This document shows positions 17,918 through 21,080 of a stretch of 21,080 nt of DNA, one piece after another. This DNA comes from Pelargonium cotyledonis. Its lineage: Eukaryota; Streptophyta; Magnoliopsida; Geraniales; Geraniaceae. The notes under the pieces were generated by a model. That model made no database searches, was not told where the DNA came from, and was given only the letters and a program-made list of their open reading frames with translations. The position numbers and the translations under genes are program-made. Position 1 is the stretch's first letter; every line of letters begins with the position of its first letter. The DNA is taken from assembly GCA_036897625.1 (NCBI GenBank), contig JAYMTA010001225.1, positions 1 to 21,080 of the forward strand, written 5' to 3'.

Positions 17918-18600
17918 TAAAAAAGAAAAAAAAAAGAGAGAGAAAACGGAAACTCTATTAATTAAATGAAATAATTACATTGCGTAACAAAATGTATAGT
18001 GTAACGAAATATGAACTAAACAAATTAAAGCAGCAAAAAAACATAAATAAAATGAAGACATCCCAACGAACCCAAACCCACGTAGGCTTACCATAGCCGA
18101 AACGTCAAAATCACTCAAATCGGAAGCATTGGGTAAACACCCCCCCTCCTTCTGATTTAACTGATCCCCGCAAGCATCCACCTTAACAACACTCTATGAA
18201 TCTGTCGAACTAATAGTCATCCTCCCTGACTTGACCACGAGTTGGTCCCCGCAGGACAACCTCCATCCATCCCCCCGGACTAAACCCTGTCATAGCCGCG
18301 ACCTCAGTTGATGTTGTCGACACCTAGATTTGTCCGCCTCCTACGTACCAGATACAACCCGCAACCCAGAAATATACAACCGCCAATGAGGCCAAACCAA
18401 ACACTCATCTCCCTCCTTATAGTCGTCGCTTACCGCAACCCTAGCCACCACATGTGGAAATCCTAGTTGCCCTTCGAACCCCTAGAGGCAACACACCCCT
18501 TAGAGAGAACGACCATTGTGTTGCCGGAAATAGCACTCAAAGAAACCCTAGCCATTGGTCTAATTATTGCATTGGTTTACGATACCTCTTAGTTAGTCGT
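17918..18600. other. GC-richer degenerate stretch, possibly transposon-derived
   Basis: A purine-rich run (17918-17943) is followed by about 550 bases of noticeably higher GC than the flanks. Minus-strand frames are broken; the longest open piece is about 68 codons (18181-17975) and matches nothing I know. The minus-strand end carries TTAATTAATAGAGTTTCC, which resembles the AT-rich 3' end of the LINE in the symplekin intron, but no poly(A) tail or target duplication was found. Origin is unresolved. Confidence 0.3.
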
Positions 18601-20130
18601 CGCCGTAAAAGTTCATCTTATTTTGTAGGTTTTTCCTTGAAACATTATATTCACTTTCTGCAACACTCGTTTTACATTCAAGGCTCATAATGTTTCTTTT
18701 ATTGATGGATTCAACATGTGCACAATTGTGAGTATTTTGAATCAGTACTTTCACATATAGATGTTTTTCTTTCACACGTGGATCGTTACAAGCTTATCAA
18801 TCGACAAGAGGATCCGAGATCATAAGAGTAGACAACATAAACGGGGTTTAAGTCTGGATGACAACCAACTCTGATATCAGACTTGAAACACAAAAGATAA
18901 GGAGACAAAAAAAAACGTAGACCGATGCCAAGAACTTTGGAAAGATAAGGCAATGTGAAAGCACACTTCTAGATTTCTAGAAGCCTACACAATGCTAGAC
19001 CACAACGTAGTCCTGTGTGCGTCTCATGCTCACCGAATAAGTCAAGCTTTAATGATCAACAACTCTAATTCCATATCATCTTTTATACATAAGTTGTCAT
19101 ACGTTAGGACATCGTGCTCTTCTAAAAGCTCGAGTTGACCTAATTCTCTATGCCCTCAGATGTAATTAAGTGAGTTCTAAAAACTACACGAGCATTTGGG
19201 AAGGAAACAATCAAATGAGCTCGTTGCTAGACAATCAATTGGACTCAACTCATGCCTCGATGTAGCATCCCTTATTATCAAAGAGTCAAGCCATGAAAGG
19301 ATTTGCAAGATCAATTTCATATGATTTGCTTATATTTTTCTTAAATTAATTCTACAAATCTCTAACTCAAAGTTTCCATAAGATAAACTCTTCCCACAAG
19401 CCTCCATGACTAGCTGAACTGAGATCATGCCTCACTAATAGTGCAATTTTTTGACACCAAGTGGTTAATTCCACAAAGAAAAGTACTAGCTAGCCTAATT
19501 TGGCAGTGGCCGGTTTCATGACCACCAACAACTATCTAAAACACTTGAGAAATGAATGAGCAAGAGAAATAAGAAAATATAGAACTAGTCTCCATCTTCA
19601 AATCCATATTTAAGTTTCAATTTTTTCTTTACGTATTAGTATTTTTATAATAGAGAGTAATGCTAATAAATTTTTCACAAGGTAATTTGGCCAACGAGGA
19701 GGGGGCATGTGTAGAACAAATTTTGATCAAAATATTTTTATGTGAGGCCAAACTAGCATCGCATGCTTGCTTCTAATCAATCTCATATGCAGTGTTGTGC
19801 GCACTTACATACCAAGAAATTCACACACTGTTTTGTGCACACGCGTAGAGGCTAGGAAGCCCAAACACAGTACCACACATGCTTCCTGACTAAGAATCTC
19901 AAGCACACCGGTGTGTACAATACTCTTTTAGGCTGGTATGGTTAACCATAACGTTACACGTACCTCTGCGAAAAAAAAGTTGATCACAAATTCTAATATA
20001 GCCACAAGTGCCTGGCTTTAAGAGGAGTCTTGAGAAAAATTACTACTAGGTCAAGAAACTCCGCGGAACTCCATCGTATCTACCTCAAGTTGGAAAGTCA
20101 TGTATCAAGATGTTAGACCTTCTTCAAAGT
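18600..20130. other. Intergenic DNA without a recognisable gene
   Basis: AT-rich sequence with stops in all frames and no protein or RNA gene that I can support. A near-perfect palindrome, TCTGATATCAGA, lies at 18870-18881. The rest shows only short runs such as the A-run near 18908. It may be a very old transposon, but no ends were found. Confidence 0.45.
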
Positions 20131-20137
20131 TTAATAT

Positions 20138-20312
20138 CTCATTCATTGCATTCACGAGGTTAGTAGATGACCCATAACACGATAGAGTTGCAAAGAGAAT
20201 TGCGCCTACGGATAACCCCTCAAAGCTCATTCACTATGCTTAGAAGGTTAGTGGAAGACCCCGTACATGGAGGGATTCAATAAGAATACCAATGACGATA
20301 AACCTTTCAAAC
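20138..20312. repeat. Diverged 88-bp tandem duplication
   Basis: CTCATTCATTGCATTCACGA at 20138 is echoed by CTCATTCACTATGCTTAGAA at 20226. Both are followed by GGTTAGTRGA-GACCC, a GA-rich middle and ACGATAAACC or ACGGATAACCC. Identity is about 70% by eye, so the duplication is old. Confidence 0.7.
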
Positions 20313-20590
20313 ATTTTTATAATAATGCAAAACCTATGCTTTTCCAAGTTGGTAAGTGAATGTGGCGAAGAGGAAACTTGAATTTTCACCTCATCCGTCC
20401 TTAAAAGCCCAACTTAAATCACAACCTCACCATTAGCCCACCGTAACATCACTGTGACCATACGTGTGAAAATGGATCATAATTTAAGATATTTGCACGT
20501 GGTTGAATCACTTTTATTTTAATCAAATGCAATAATGCAAATATGTTGAACATTGAAGGATTGAGTCATATGTATCATATTATAAAGTAA
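20313..20590. other. Noncoding intergenic stretch
   Basis: AT-rich sequence between the 88-bp tandem duplication and the repeats at the right edge. I see no gene or clear repeat here. Confidence 0.5.
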
Positions 20591-20595
20591 GGAAA

Positions 20596-20657
20596 ATTAC
20601 ACGTATCTCCCCTTTTAAATAGGCTTATTACACATATCTTCTTTAAAGATTATGATA
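20596..20657. repeat. Two 31-bp near-tandem units
   Basis: ATTACACGTATCT at 20596 and ATTACACATATCT at 20627 begin two neighbouring units. The sequence after them (20700-20780), with CCGTCAAAGTTAACGG, has the feel of a dispersed plant repeat that I cannot name. Confidence 0.55.
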
Positions 20658-20836
20658 TTACTTTTACTATTCTTGAAAATGTCATTTAACTTGTAATACA
20701 CTTTTTCCGTCAAAGTTAACGGAATATTCCAAATTTAAGTCATATGCCCTGCACATGACCACTTTATTTTTTAAAATTCCGAAAATACCCTTCACTCTAT
20801 TACCCTTCTTCATTAAGAACATGTTCATCATGTTCC

Positions 20837-20916
20837 GCCGGAAAATTCATAACTTGGCCGGAAACTGCGTAGCATAGCCGGAAAATTCATATTTTTGCCT
20901 GAAAATTTAATTTTTT
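20837..20916. repeat. Four tandem copies of a 20-bp unit
   Basis: GCCGGAAAATTCAT starts at 20837 and 20877, GCCGGAAACTGCGT at 20857 and GCCTGAAAATTTAA at 20897, exactly 20 bp apart. The spacing shows a small tandem array whose fourth copy has drifted. A lone GCCGGAAAA recurs near 21005. Confidence 0.85.
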
Positions 20917-21035
20917 CAGCAAATTTGTATGTGAAATTACCATTTTACCCTCACATTTATTAAAACACCATTAATTTTTTTCGCCTTAAAACACCATTAG
21001 TTTCGCCGGAAAACAATATTAATTTTTTTCTCTTA

Positions 21036-21041
<6 letters not shown>

Positions 21042-21072
<31 letters not shown>
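21042..21072. repeat. CT dinucleotide microsatellite
   Basis: An uninterrupted CT run of 31 bases, extended on both sides by imperfect CT sequence, lies at the right edge of the window. Such tracts are frequent in plant leaders, so a gene may begin beyond the edge, but nothing here shows it. Confidence 0.95.
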
Positions 21073-21077
<5 letters not shown>

Positions 21078-21080
21078 TCC

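Noticed and set aside
18860-18885. Primer-binding-site-like sequence (minus strand TGATATCAGAGTTGG) suggesting another LTR element
   Set aside because: The match is part of a short palindrome, there is no CA-ended LTR beside it, and no second terminal repeat was found.

Overview
The window is nuclear DNA of a flowering plant, most likely a eudicot: AT-rich introns with T-rich acceptors, a 22-exon gene in plant style, TRIM and LINE insertions, and two proteins that match plant families closely. The species cannot be told from the sequence.

Layout. (1) Positions 1-12515, + strand: the 3' part of a symplekin gene, the scaffold of the mRNA cleavage and polyadenylation machinery (plant ESP4/SYM family). 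The first 688 bases read as intron. Twenty-two exons (689-12515) splice in one frame to 1,099 residues ending in a stop; the N-terminus lies off the left edge. Its long introns have taken up several elements: a TRIM (4693-5173) with a 5-bp target duplication, a strongly palindromic LTR-like piece (6298-6504), and a 5'-truncated LINE fragment (8867-9592) with 16-bp target duplications. One intron (9928-10754) has a GC donor. (2) 12516-14340: the interval between two tail-to-tail genes, holding both 3' UTRs. (3) 14341-17392, - strand: a complete three-exon gene for a GT43 xylan xylosyltransferase of the IRX9H type, 409 residues. Its first intron contains three 125-bp tandem repeats. Upstream are a leader with a minimal AUG-UAG uORF, a TATA box and an ABRE/G-box. 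(4) 17700-21080: no supportable gene. It holds microsatellites, a GC-richer degenerate stretch that may be transposon-derived, two small tandem repeats and a terminal CT microsatellite.

The two genes are not known to work in one pathway: one acts in nuclear RNA 3'-end formation, the other in Golgi xylan synthesis. From memory, a symplekin gene and IRX9H are also neighbours in Arabidopsis (around At1g27590-At1g27600), so the pair is probably old microsynteny. I found no convincing new biological system. The best leads are the intronic foldback in the symplekin gene, the minimal uORF of IRX9H, the GC-AG intron, and the 125-bp repeat array with uneven CpG loss.
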